64,000 nt of DNA from Lentzea albidocapillata (GTDB lineage: Bacteria; Actinomycetota; Actinomycetes; Mycobacteriales; Pseudonocardiaceae): the NCBI RefSeq assembly GCF_000719115.1, contig NZ_JOEA01000014.1, positions 620,001-684,000 of the forward strand. The letters are read 5' to 3'. The position numbers and the translations under genes are program-made. Positions 53,947 through 62,719 of the stretch are shown here, piece after piece. Below the pieces are notes generated by a model. That model was not told the origin of the DNA and searched no databases. It saw nothing but the letters and a program-made list of their open reading frames with translations. Each line of letters opens with the position of its first letter. Position 1 is the stretch's first letter.

Positions 53947-54642
53947 TCAGCCTTCCTCGGCGATCATCTCCCGCATCCGGGTGAGCGCGCGGTGCTGTGC
54001 GACCCGCACCGCACCCGGAGTCGACGAGACCGCCAGCGCGACCTCGTCGGCGGACAGGCCCACGGCCACCCGCAGCACGAGGATCTCGCGCTGGCGGGGC
54101 GGCAGCTTGTGCAGCAGGCGCGTCACCTGGGCCATCATCTCGCCGTTGACGGCGTGCTGTTCCGGGCCCGTGTCCAGCGACGGGCAGTCCGGCAGTTCCG
54201 GTACGACCTCGGCACGGTTGCGGACAGCACGACGGCGGGCGTCGGCGACCTTGTGCGCGGCGATGCCGTACACGAACGCGAGGAACGAGCCGGGTTCGTA
54301 GCGGTACTTCGACAACGCGCCGAGCACCGCCACGCACACCTCCTGCGCTATGTCCTCGGCTGAGACCAGCGTGCGTTCACGGCCGCCGACCCTGGCGCGG
54401 CAGTAGCGCACGATCAGCGGCTGGATCCGGCCGAGCAGGTGCTCGACCGCCCGTCTGTCTCCGGCAAGAGCGGCATCGACGAGGTCGGCGAACTCGGCTT
54501 CGGCGAGCCACTGATTGGAGACCGGTGCCTGGAGCACCCGACGGCGCATGGGCACCGTTGGCCGGTTCCAGGCCTCTGTGCCTTCACCGGGCACGAGAAC
54601 CGCGACACCGCCACCGGCCCGCACGGCTGTGGGTAGAACCAT
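53947..54642 (-). CDS. RNA polymerase sigma factor, SigD/ShbA-type
   Basis: A 231-aa sigma-70 factor of region 2 plus region 4 only. Region 2 (about 60-130: AEDIAQEVCVAVLGALSKYR, then SFLAFVYGIAAHKVADARRR) and region 4 (about 165-225: LPPRQREILVLRVAVGLSADEVALAVSSTPGAVRVAQHRAL) are complete. An N-terminal extension of about 45 residues precedes region 2. ShbA/SigD-type factors in actinomycetes help drive the principal sigma gene or starvation responses; this assignment is by resemblance. ATG 54642 has AGGAGG 8 bp upstream. No anti-sigma gene follows. Confidence 0.88.
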   Translation of the reverse strand: MVLPTAVRAGGGVAVLVPGEGTEAWNRPTVPMRRRVLQAPVSNQWLAEAEFADLVDAALAGDRRAVEHLLGRIQPLIVRYCRARVGGRERTLVSAEDIAQEVCVAVLGALSKYRYEPGSFLAFVYGIAAHKVADARRRAVRNRAEVVPELPDCPSLDTGPEQHAVNGEMMAQVTRLLHKLPPRQREILVLRVAVGLSADEVALAVSSTPGAVRVAQHRALTRMREMIAEEG

Positions 54643-54788
54643 CCCGGCGACCTCCTCCACTACAGCGACACTTGGGGCTTCACTGAAGAAGAGACCGCAG
54701 CGAGCCGATTGATACCGCCTGTCTCAAAGAGGACCACGAAGTCCGCACGGGTGGGGGGACCAGCACCCTTTTGGGGTAGAAGGTGGTC

Positions 54789-56015
54789 CTAACGGCCCAG
54801 TCGTTCGGCCATGCCGAACTGCTGTACCCCGAGGTATCCGACGCGGAAGCCCGCCTCCGAGTAGGCCAGGTAGAACTCCCACATCCGGCGGAACGTGTCG
54901 TCGAAGCCCAGCTCCCGCACCTCGTCCCAACGGGTGAGGAACGTTTCGCGCCAACGGCGAAGCGTCTCGGCGTAGTCGAGGCCGAACGACCTCGACTCGA
55001 CGATCTCGAGCCGGGTGTTGTCGCGCACCGAGTCCTCGATCGACCGCACGGACGGGATGAGCCCGCCGGGGAAGATGTACTTGTGGATCCAGGTGTAGCT
55101 GGCCTTGCTCGCGATCATGCGGTCGTGCGGCATGGTGATCGCCTGCAGCCCCACCCGGCCACCCGGCGCGAGCACGCGGTCGAGCACCGAGAAGTACTCG
55201 GGCCAGTATTCGGCACCGACTGCCTCGATCATCTCGACGCTGACGACGGCGTCGTACCGGCCGTGCTCCTCTCGGTAGTCACGCAGCTCGACCGTCACTC
55301 GATCGTGGAGACCCGCGTCCCTCACCCGGTCCAGCGCCAGCTTGCGCTGTTCGGCGGAGATGGTCAGCGACGTGACCGTGGCACCCCTCTGGGCGGCGCG
55401 GATGGCCAGCGCGCCCCAGCCCGTGCCGATCTCCAGCACGCGTGAGCCCTCGCGCACTCCCGCGTAGTCGAGCACGCCGTCGATCTTGCGCAGCTGGGCC
55501 GTGCGCAGGTCGGCGTTCCCGCCCTCGAACAACGCCGACGAGTACGTCATCGTCTCGTCGAGGAACACCGCGAACAGCTCGTTCGACAGGTCGTAGTGCC
55601 GGTGGATGTTCTGCCGCGAGCCCGCGACGTCGTTGATCTCGGTCTGCCGCCGCTCCACCCACCGCCGCATCAGCTGCAGGCTGGGCGGGATCAGCGTCGA
55701 GAGCTTCGCCGCGAACACCGAGAGCACGTCCGCGAGCTCGTCGGTCTCCCAGTCGCCCACCATGTAGGCCTCACCGAAGCCGATCTTGGCGTCGGCTCCG
55801 AGGCGGTGGAAGAACTCGCCGGGCCGGACGATCCGCATCACCGGACCGCCCGCTCCCCACGTCCTGCCGTCGGGGAACCGGACGGTCACGGGCAACGGGC
55901 GCACGGCCTTGCGGAACAACGTCTCGGCGATGCGGGCGCGCATCGGCGAACGCGGTGCCGTGAACAGTCCGGGCCACATGCCCTGGCCGGGACGGGGCAG
56001 TGACAACGTGCTCAT
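54789..56015 (-). CDS. Cyclopropane-fatty-acyl-phospholipid synthase
   Basis: A 408-aa CFA-type methyltransferase. Residues about 110-140 (QNIHRHYDLSNELFAVFLD), SAM motif VLEIGTGWGALAIRAAQ, EMIEAVGAEYWPEYF and YIFPGGLIPS are typical. It adds a methylene from SAM to cis-unsaturated lipid chains at the membrane. ATG 56015 has AGGAG 6 bp upstream and overlaps the DUF1365 stop by 4 bp. Last gene of a four-gene operon that also holds a FAD oxidoreductase, the classic actinobacterial and proteobacterial lipid-modification set. Confidence 0.92.
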   Translation of the reverse strand: MSTLSLPRPGQGMWPGLFTAPRSPMRARIAETLFRKAVRPLPVTVRFPDGRTWGAGGPVMRIVRPGEFFHRLGADAKIGFGEAYMVGDWETDELADVLSVFAAKLSTLIPPSLQLMRRWVERRQTEINDVAGSRQNIHRHYDLSNELFAVFLDETMTYSSALFEGGNADLRTAQLRKIDGVLDYAGVREGSRVLEIGTGWGALAIRAAQRGATVTSLTISAEQRKLALDRVRDAGLHDRVTVELRDYREEHGRYDAVVSVEMIEAVGAEYWPEYFSVLDRVLAPGGRVGLQAITMPHDRMIASKASYTWIHKYIFPGGLIPSVRSIEDSVRDNTRLEIVESRSFGLDYAETLRRWRETFLTRWDEVRELGFDDTFRRMWEFYLAYSEAGFRVGYLGVQQFGMAERLGR

Positions 56016-56692
56016 CCATCGCTCCTGGGGATGATCGGAATACGCCTCAGGTAGAGGGCAATGCCATGACGGCGGATCAACGCGGACACGCGTTGGGGCA
56101 TCAGGGGACGGCGCAGCAGCATGCGCAGTCCCGAACTGCGCTCGCCCTTCATCGTCGCGCTGAAGGTCGTCTTCCCGTTCTGCCGCAACGCGATCGTCAC
56201 GGACAGCTGGTCTCCCGGCTTCGGCATCTTCATGACGTAGTGGCCGTCGACCTCGAGAAACGGGGAGACGTAGAACTCTTTGTCCACCGACGCACGACCC
56301 TTGTCGTCGGTGCGCAGCAGATAGCAATGCCGTCCGCCGTAGGTGTTGTGCACTTCCGCAGCGACGCACACGAGCTCTCCAGAAGCGTCGTGGCACCAGT
56401 ACACGGACAGCGGGTTGAAGACGTAACCGAGCACACGCGCGTTGGCGAGCATCAGGACCTGCCCGCCGCCGAGATCGATCCCGTGCCCGGCCAGCCACTC
56501 GTCCAGGTTCTCCCGGATGGTCCTCGACGGTGACCCGAGGTGGTCACGGGCCTCGAACTTCGCGAACGGGCGTGCCCACCAGGGCAGCCGCGGTAACTCG
56601 GCCAGGTCGACCAGCCACATGTAGGCGCGGTGGCTGAACGCCCGGTCGATGAGCTCGCGGCGGGCGTGCGTGATGACGACGTCGTAGATCAC
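56012..56692 (-). CDS. DUF1365-family protein
   Basis: A 226-aa DUF1365 protein: THARRELIDRAFSHRAYMWL, GYVFNPLSVYWC, EVHNTYGGRHCYLL and YVSPFLEVDGHYVMK. These are uncharacterised partners of CFA synthases; in several bacteria they are co-encoded with CFA synthase and a FAD oxidoreductase as here. GTG 56692 overlaps the FAD gene stop by 4 bp (GTGA). A role in lipid transport or modification is inferred only from neighbours. Confidence 0.9.
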   Translation of the reverse strand: MIYDVVITHARRELIDRAFSHRAYMWLVDLAELPRLPWWARPFAKFEARDHLGSPSRTIRENLDEWLAGHGIDLGGGQVLMLANARVLGYVFNPLSVYWCHDASGELVCVAAEVHNTYGGRHCYLLRTDDKGRASVDKEFYVSPFLEVDGHYVMKMPKPGDQLSVTIALRQNGKTTFSATMKGERSSGLRMLLRRPLMPQRVSALIRRHGIALYLRRIPIIPRSDG

Positions 56693-57927
56693 CACGTGAC
56701 CCCGAAGTGCTGGGCCGCGCGCACTCCCGACGCGCAGCCGTCCTCATGGAAGCCCCAGCCGTGGTACGCGCCGGCGTAGGCGGTCGAGCCGGTGTTGATC
56801 TCGGGCAGACGTCGTTGCGCCGCAACGGATTCCGGCGTGTAGATCGGGTGCTCGTAGACCATCTTCGCGAGCACGAGGTCCGGGTTCACGTCGTGCGGGT
56901 TGAGCGTGACGACGAAGTCGCGCGGTTCGTCCAGGCGCATCAGCCGGTTCATGTGGTAGCTGACGAGCACCTGGTCGTTCGCTTCGTGGCACGCCCGCTT
57001 GTAGAGGTTCCACGACGCCCGCGCACCGCTCGCGCGCGGCAGGATGGAGGCGTCGGTGTGCAGCCAGGTCTCGTTGCGCGAGTACTGGAACGCGCCGAGC
57101 ACCTCTTTCTCCTCGCGCGTCGGGTCGGCCAGCAGTCCCAGCGCCTGGTCCGGGTGCGTGGCGATGACGACGTGGTCCGCGGTGTGCAGCACGTTGTTCT
57201 CGTCGCGGATCTCGACGCTGGTGCCGCCGCGGGTGACGGCCCTGACGGGTGTGCCGACGTGCACGGCCTTGAGGCCCTTCACCGCGCGGTCGACGTACGT
57301 GCGCGAGCCGCCGGCGACGGTTTTCCACTGCGGGGTGCCGCCGATCGCGAGCATCCCGTGGTTCGCGAGGAACTCGAACAGGTACCAGGCCGGGTACTTC
57401 ATGCTCAGCGCCGCGCCGGACGACCACACCGCGCTGACCAGCGGAACGATGAAGTGGTCGACGAAGTAACGGCTGTACCCGCCGATCGCGAGGAACGCGC
57501 CGAGCGTGACGTCGTGCGCCTCCTCGTGGTCGAGAACGCGCTGGGCGTGCTTGTAGAACCGGGTGACCTCGGAGAGCATTCGCAGGTACCGCGGGTTGGC
57601 GGCGTTCTTCGGCTGCGCGAACAGGCCCGGCAGCTTCCGGGCGCCCGCGTACTCCAGGCCGCAGCCGTCGCACCGGACGCTCATCGACATCTCGGAGTCC
57701 TGAGTGGACACACCGAGCTCGCGGAAGAGCCTGATCAGGTTCGGGTAGGTCCGTTCGTTGTGGACGATGAACCCGGAGTCGACGTGCACGCCGTCCAGGT
57801 CGTGCGTGTGCGCGTGGCCGCCGAGCCGGTCGTCGGCCTCGAACAGCGTGACGTCGTGCTTGCGTTGCAACACATAGGCTGCCGTGAGCCCGGCGACCCC
57901 TGCTCCGATGACGGCGACCTCAGCCAC
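56689..57927 (-). CDS. FAD-dependent amine-oxidase-like oxidoreductase
   Basis: A 412-aa NAD(P)-binding Rossmann/flavin protein: dinucleotide motif VIGAGVAGLTAAYVL near residue 6, a second strand VTLFEADDRLGGHAHT, HVDSGFIVHNERTYPNL and a C-terminal YAGAYHGWGFHEDGCASG-type FAD segment. It belongs to the group always seen beside DUF1365 and CFA synthase. GTG 57927 has GGGAGG 5 bp upstream. It overlaps the upstream hydrolase gene by 8 bp. Desaturase- or oxidase-like action on lipids is inferred. Confidence 0.9.
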   Translation of the reverse strand: MAEVAVIGAGVAGLTAAYVLQRKHDVTLFEADDRLGGHAHTHDLDGVHVDSGFIVHNERTYPNLIRLFRELGVSTQDSEMSMSVRCDGCGLEYAGARKLPGLFAQPKNAANPRYLRMLSEVTRFYKHAQRVLDHEEAHDVTLGAFLAIGGYSRYFVDHFIVPLVSAVWSSGAALSMKYPAWYLFEFLANHGMLAIGGTPQWKTVAGGSRTYVDRAVKGLKAVHVGTPVRAVTRGGTSVEIRDENNVLHTADHVVIATHPDQALGLLADPTREEKEVLGAFQYSRNETWLHTDASILPRASGARASWNLYKRACHEANDQVLVSYHMNRLMRLDEPRDFVVTLNPHDVNPDLVLAKMVYEHPIYTPESVAAQRRLPEINTGSTAYAGAYHGWGFHEDGCASGVRAAQHFGVTW

Positions 57928-58663
57928 GCGAGCCTCCCAAAGGCACGTCGAGGCCTCGTGGCGAGGCCTCCCGCATGGCATTCGCGATGTCGGGTGCGAC
58001 CGGTTCGAACCCGAGTTCACCGTGGACGAAGGAGACGACCAGCCGGGTCCAGTCCCGCGCCCTCCTGAGCATCGCGTGCCCGTCGCCGACGACGCTGAAC
58101 CGCGCCACCCGGTCCGTCACGGTCTTGGCCTGCCGGGCGAACGACAGCGACTTGGCCGGATCCGTCATCCGCTCACGGTCGCCGTGCGCGATGAGCAGCG
58201 CCTTGCCCCTGAGCTGCTCGAACGGCTCGCCGGGCACGAGCCACGGCGCCAGCGCGCACACGGCGACCACGCTCGGATGCCCGGCGACGCGCAGCGCGGT
58301 CCGGCCTCCCATCGAGTGCCCGACCAGCACGACCGGCCTGCCGGGGTGGAGCTCGGTGATCTTCTCGAGCGCCCACCGCGCGTCCTTCACCGGATCGAGA
58401 CTCGGCGCGTTCCAGCCGCGGAGCCGGTAGCGCATGTTCCAGACCTCGATGCCGGGCGCGCGCAGCGCCCTGGCCAGCGGGACCATGCGCAGGTACGCGA
58501 GGTTGTGGCGCCGGACGGGTCCGGTGCCGTGTTCCCGGCCGCCGTGCAGCACGAGCACGACAGCGTTCGTACCGCCCTGCGGTTTCAGCACGTCTACATG
58601 CGGATGCACACCTGCTGTTCGTGAGGCCAGGCTCTTCGGCTCGCCCGTTGAGAGCCAGGTCAC
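57920..58663 (-). CDS. Alpha/beta hydrolase (serine hydrolase)
   Basis: A 247-aa alpha/beta hydrolase: LVLHGGREHG oxyanion region, nucleophile elbow VLVGHSMGGRTAL and acid/His region AHGDRERMTDP and GDGHAMLRR. The 8-bp overlap with the FAD gene places it first in the lipid operon, so a lysophospholipid or acyl substrate is plausible (inference). The start is uncertain: GTG 58663 is only 18 bp from the divergent epoxide-hydrolase gene, GTG 58609 would leave 72 bp. If 58663 is right, its mRNA is probably leaderless. Confidence 0.78.
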   Translation of the reverse strand: MTWLSTGEPKSLASRTAGVHPHVDVLKPQGGTNAVVLVLHGGREHGTGPVRRHNLAYLRMVPLARALRAPGIEVWNMRYRLRGWNAPSLDPVKDARWALEKITELHPGRPVVLVGHSMGGRTALRVAGHPSVVAVCALAPWLVPGEPFEQLRGKALLIAHGDRERMTDPAKSLSFARQAKTVTDRVARFSVVGDGHAMLRRARDWTRLVVSFVHGELGFEPVAPDIANAMREASPRGLDVPLGGSRG

Positions 58664-58681
58664 ACCGGTAGTGTCGAGTCC

Positions 58682-59506
58682 GTGATCGACCACATCAGCA
58701 TCCCCACCGAGGCAGGCACTTTCGACGCCATCGCGTCCGGCCCTGAGGACGGCCGCCCGGTGTTGCTGCTGCACGGCTTCCCCGAGGCCGCGATCGAGTG
58801 GGAGCACCAGGTCGCGGTGCTCGGCGTGAACGGTTTCCGCGCCGTCGCACCGGACCAGCGCGGCTACTCCCCCGGCGTGCGGCCGGAACAGGCGTCCGAG
58901 TACACGGTCACGCACCTGGTCGGCGACGTGATCGCGATGGCGGACTCGCTGGGCTGGGACACGTTCGACCTGGTCGGGCACGACTGGGGTGGCGCCGTCG
59001 CGTGGTGGACCGCGATCGAGCACCCCGAACGCCTGCGCACGCTCACCGTCTTCTCCACGCCGCACCCCGCCGCGCTGAAGGTCGCGCTGCAGTCCGATGA
59101 GGACCAGGCGATGCGGTCGCAGTACATGCGCGACTGGCGTGAGCGCAGCACCGAGAAGCGCATGCTCGACAACAACGCGCAGGCCATCAAGCAGATGTTC
59201 GAGTGGCGGATCAGGCCCTCGCACGTCGATGAGTACGTCCAGCGGCTCAGCGAACCGGGCGCGCTCACCGCCGCGCTCAACTGGTACCGCGCGGGCAAGC
59301 CGCACGGTGCCGCGGACAAGGTCGGCGTCAGGACCATGTACGTGTGGAGCACCGAGGACGTCGCGTTCGGGTCGGTGGCGGCCTTCGAGACCGAGAAGTG
59401 GTGCACCGGGCCGTACCGGTTCGAGATGGTCGAGGACGTCAGCCACTGGATCCCGGAGGAGATCCCGGAAGCGGCTTCCTCGCTGATCCTCGAGAACCTG
59501 AACTAG
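58682..59506 (+). CDS. Epoxide-hydrolase-like alpha/beta hydrolase
   Basis: A 274-aa alpha/beta hydrolase: HGFPEAAIEW, DQRGYSPGVRPE, the nucleophile Asp in VGHDWGGAVAWW and HWIPEE with the His. An Asp nucleophile (HDWGG) marks epoxide hydrolases and haloalkane-type enzymes rather than Ser esterases. GTG 58682 has no ribosome site in an 18-bp divergent gap, which suggests a leaderless transcript. The 3' end overlaps the membrane-protein gene by 68 bp. Confidence 0.88.
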   Translation: MIDHISIPTEAGTFDAIASGPEDGRPVLLLHGFPEAAIEWEHQVAVLGVNGFRAVAPDQRGYSPGVRPEQASEYTVTHLVGDVIAMADSLGWDTFDLVGHDWGGAVAWWTAIEHPERLRTLTVFSTPHPAALKVALQSDEDQAMRSQYMRDWRERSTEKRMLDNNAQAIKQMFEWRIRPSHVDEYVQRLSEPGALTAALNWYRAGKPHGAADKVGVRTMYVWSTEDVAFGSVAAFETEKWCTGPYRFEMVEDVSHWIPEEIPEAASSLILENLN

Positions 59507-60836
59507 CCAGCCACAGTACGAGCGCCGTGTACGCGCAGAGCACGGCGAACCCGGCCCAGCCCGGCAGCGGGAAGTAGCCCGCCGACGGCGCGTAGTGGGC
59601 CGTGACCTGCGGATACTCCACCACCGTCTGTTTGACGGCGAAGCCCGCGGCCGGAGTGAGCCGCAGCAACCACTCCGCGACCGCGTCGGGCAGCAGCGGG
59701 ACCGCGGTCACGGCGTAGGGCACGGCGACCAGCGTCAATCCGACGAGGATCGCCGCCCAGCCGCGGCGCAGCCACACACCCAGCCCGTACGACAGGACCG
59801 CGCACACCGCGAGGACCGCGGCGACACCGACGACCACCCGGACGAAGGTCGCCAACGGCGTCGTCGCGACGACGATCCCGGCGGCGAGCAGACCCGTGAC
59901 GAAGGTGGCCGATCCGACGACGACCGTCCGGGCGGCGATCACCCGCCGGGGCGTCTCACGGGCGCCGTAGCGGGCCGCGACGACGAGCACGATGATCAGC
60001 GCGATCACCAGTCCGGACAACGCTTTCTCGACGCCGCGCGCACCGCCCTCGCCGATCGGCCCGATGTCGCCGGTGCCGCTGATGGTGACGACGCCGTCCT
60101 TCTCCACGGCTCCTGAGGCGTTGTGGAACTTCTCCCAGTCGGTGTGGTTCATCTCGCCGACCGAGCCGCTGTCCCACCGGCCGGTGCCGCCCTGGACCGT
60201 GATGTTGTCGAAGACGCCGACGGCCTGGGTGAAACGCACCTGCTCGATCGTGCCTCCGAGACCGGTCTCGCGGAGCGTCAGGTCGCCCGGCGAGGTGGCG
60301 AAGAGTCCGACCTGGACGGTCTCCGGGAGCCCCGTGAGCTCCGCGGTCCCGACGACGTGCCACTGCTCGCCGTCCGCCGACTCGGATCCGGTGATGGTGT
60401 CGCCGGAACGGGTCAGCCGCAGCCAGCGAGGAGTCCGGGCCGCGCTTCCGGCGACGTCGTGCACGTAGTCGTGCTGGAACCGCACGCCGTGGGCGCCGGT
60501 CATCGCGAGCGCCGCGTACCGCGAGCCCTGCCGCAGGCCGTCCTTGACGATGATCCCGGACTTCGCCCACGGTACGAGCCCGGCGACGATCTGGTCGTGA
60601 CCCGGCGGTGGATAGGTGATCGTCCCGGTCATCGACGTCATCCTGACCGTGATGGCGCCGTCGCGGCCGAGGTCCTGGTACCGGAACCAGAAGGTGTCAC
60701 TGACGCCGGACGAGGTGGCGCCGGCGAACAGCAGGCCCATCGTGATGACGGTGAGGCCCGCGACGGCCAAGGCGATCAGGCGGCCGGGCCTGCGGAACGC
60801 GGTCCACTCCCGCCGGAGGAGTTCGGTGCTCGACAT
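59439..60836 (-). CDS. Multi-span membrane protein with an internal outside domain (ABC-2-like)
   Basis: A 465-aa protein. One span (about 20-41), an exported beta-rich part of about 230 residues (43-270) with the DUF1349/concanavalin-like wording FWFRYQDLG, TPRWLRLTRSGDTITGSESADG and VQVGLFATSP, and then five to six spans (275-440). That layout is like an ABC-2 permease with a lectin-like domain inserted after the first span. There is no ATPase gene next to it, and it diverges from the sensor-kinase gene, which may control it. Transport is not proved; the substrate is unknown. Confidence 0.7.
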   Translation of the reverse strand: MSSTELLRREWTAFRRPGRLIALAVAGLTVITMGLLFAGATSSGVSDTFWFRYQDLGRDGAITVRMTSMTGTITYPPPGHDQIVAGLVPWAKSGIIVKDGLRQGSRYAALAMTGAHGVRFQHDYVHDVAGSAARTPRWLRLTRSGDTITGSESADGEQWHVVGTAELTGLPETVQVGLFATSPGDLTLRETGLGGTIEQVRFTQAVGVFDNITVQGGTGRWDSGSVGEMNHTDWEKFHNASGAVEKDGVVTISGTGDIGPIGEGGARGVEKALSGLVIALIIVLVVAARYGARETPRRVIAARTVVVGSATFVTGLLAAGIVVATTPLATFVRVVVGVAAVLAVCAVLSYGLGVWLRRGWAAILVGLTLVAVPYAVTAVPLLPDAVAEWLLRLTPAAGFAVKQTVVEYPQVTAHYAPSAGYFPLPGWAGFAVLCAYTALVLWLASSGSRGSARKPLPGSPPGSSG

Positions 60837-60922
60837 GGCGCTTGGTCTACCGATCGGCGGGTAACACGGCCCGAACCCGCCTTGTCATGCCGTTGTTAGG
60901 TCCTCGCGGGCATGCTGACGGC

Positions 60923-62050
60923 ATGAGCAGGCTGCGCAACGGAACCGTCGGGGCACGGTTCACGGTCTTGTACGCCGTCGTGTTCCTCGTGTCCGGCGCC
61001 GGGCTGCTGCTCCTGACCTTCCTGCTGTCCGGCGGCATCAGAGACACCGCGCCCGCCGGGAGCCCGCCCGCTCAGGGCGCGGCGCAGCAGCAGATCCAGC
61101 AGCTGCAGAACCAGCTGAACGAGGTGCACACACAGCAGGCACGCCAGCTGCTGGCCGGATCGCTGCTGGCGCTGGTCGTGATGGCGGTCGTGTCGCTGCT
61201 GGTCGGCCGGGTGCTGGCCCGGCGGGTGCTGCGGCCGTTGCGGACCATCACGAGCGCCACGCGGCGCATCTCCGCGGACAGCCTCGACCGGCGGCTGGCC
61301 GTCACCGGCCCGGCCGACGAGGTGAAGGGCCTCGCCGACACCATCGACGAGTTGCTCGAACGGCTCGAGGTGTCGTTCGCCGCGCAACGCCGCTTCGCCG
61401 CCAACGCCTCTCACGAGCTGCGCACACCGCTGACGACGATGCGTGCGTCCCTGGACGTCGCGGTCGCCAAGCCCGATCCGGCCGCATCGACGGTGGCACT
61501 CGCGGATCGTCTGCGCGTGCAGCTCGACCGGGTCGATCATCTGCTCGACGGGTTTCTCGTGCTGGCCAGGGCGCAGCACGGCGCGCTGGCCGACTCCGCC
61601 CCGGTCGGCCTCGGCGAGCTAGTGGAGGGAGCGCTGCGCGACCTGTCCGGCGAGGTACGGGCGAAGGGGCTGAACGTGGTGGTGGACGTACCGCCGGGAA
61701 CGGCGACTCAGGGCAGTCCGGCGCTGCTGGCGCGCCTGGTGGGCAACGTCGTCGACAACGCCGTGACGCACAACGAGGCCGGTGGATGGGTCCGGATCAC
61801 CGGATCCGTGAGCGAGAGGACGGCGCTGGTCGTCGAGACCGGCGGAGCCGTCTTCGAGCAGCGGGAGGTCGACCGGCTGGCGCAGCCGTTCGAACGGCTC
61901 GGCGGCGAACGCATCGGCTCCTCGGGCCTGGGACTGTCCATCGTGGCCGCGATCGCCACCGCGCACGGCGGCCGCCTCGACCTGCTCGCCCGGCCGAAGG
62001 GCGGCCTGCGCGTGTCGGTCACGCTGCCGGCCGCGGAGGTGCCGGCGTGA
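60923..62050 (+). CDS. Sensor histidine kinase
   Basis: A 375-aa kinase: span 1 (about 14-36), a short outside loop rich in Gln (QQQIQQLQNQLNEVHTQQ), span 2 (about 78-100), HAMP (100-155), HisKA with His in NASHELRTPL and a HATPase_c domain with N box and G boxes (GNVVDNAVTH, GSSGLGLS). The Gln-rich loop is about 40 residues, too small for a classical sensor fold, so it probably senses a membrane or cell-wall state. ATG 60923 is the start. It overlaps the regulator gene by 4 bp and diverges from the membrane-protein gene. Confidence 0.92.
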   Translation: MSRLRNGTVGARFTVLYAVVFLVSGAGLLLLTFLLSGGIRDTAPAGSPPAQGAAQQQIQQLQNQLNEVHTQQARQLLAGSLLALVVMAVVSLLVGRVLARRVLRPLRTITSATRRISADSLDRRLAVTGPADEVKGLADTIDELLERLEVSFAAQRRFAANASHELRTPLTTMRASLDVAVAKPDPAASTVALADRLRVQLDRVDHLLDGFLVLARAQHGALADSAPVGLGELVEGALRDLSGEVRAKGLNVVVDVPPGTATQGSPALLARLVGNVVDNAVTHNEAGGWVRITGSVSERTALVVETGGAVFEQREVDRLAQPFERLGGERIGSSGLGLSIVAAIATAHGGRLDLLARPKGGLRVSVTLPAAEVPA

Positions 62051-62709
62051 GGATCCTGCTCGTGGAGGACGACACGGCCCTCGCCGAGGTCATCGCGGAG
62101 GGACTGCGTGACCAGGGCATGCCCGTCGACCTGGCGCACGACGGGCTGGCCGCCGCCGGTCTCGACCTCCTCGGGTACGACGTGGTGGTGCTGGACCGGG
62201 ACCTGCCGGGCCTGCACGGTGACGTGCTGTGCCAGATGATCATCGAGCGGCCCGGCCGGCCGATGGTGCTGATGCTGACCGCGGCGGGCGCGCCCGGTGA
62301 CCGGGTCAGCGGGCTCACCCTGGGCGCGGACGACTACCTCGCCAAGCCCTTCCACTTCCCGGAACTCGTCCTGCGCGTGCGGGCACTGGCCCGTCGCAGA
62401 CCGGACGCCAGACCGCCGGTGCTGCGCGCGGCCGGGATCGAACTGGACCCGGTGCGCCGGACCGTCGTGCGCGACGGGCGGCAACTCGCGCTCTCGGTGA
62501 AGGAGTTCGCCGTGCTGGAGGCGCTGATGGAGGCCAGCCCTGGGTTCCTGAGCGCCGAGGCCCTGCTGGAGCGGGTCTGGGACGAGCACGCCGATCCGTT
62601 CACCAACACCGTCACCGTCACCATCGGCCGGTTGCGCCGCAAGCTTGGTGAACCGCCGATCATCGCGACGACACCGGGAATCGGCTACCGGATCGGCGAA
62701 ACGAACTAG
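62047..62709 (+). CDS. OmpR/PhoB-type response regulator
   Basis: A 220-aa regulator: receiver domain with VEDDTALAEV, phosphoacceptor Asp in VVVLDRDLPG and Lys of YLAKPFHF; C-terminal winged helix (about 125-215) with LSVKEFAVLEALMEA and VTVTIGRLRRKL. GTG 62047 overlaps the kinase stop by 4 bp (GTGA), so the pair is coupled, with the kinase first, the reverse of the common order. Its likely target is the divergent membrane-protein gene. Confidence 0.93.
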   Translation: MRILLVEDDTALAEVIAEGLRDQGMPVDLAHDGLAAAGLDLLGYDVVVLDRDLPGLHGDVLCQMIIERPGRPMVLMLTAAGAPGDRVSGLTLGADDYLAKPFHFPELVLRVRALARRRPDARPPVLRAAGIELDPVRRTVVRDGRQLALSVKEFAVLEALMEASPGFLSAEALLERVWDEHADPFTNTVTVTIGRLRRKLGEPPIIATTPGIGYRIGETN

Positions 62710-62719
62710 ATTAAACGCC

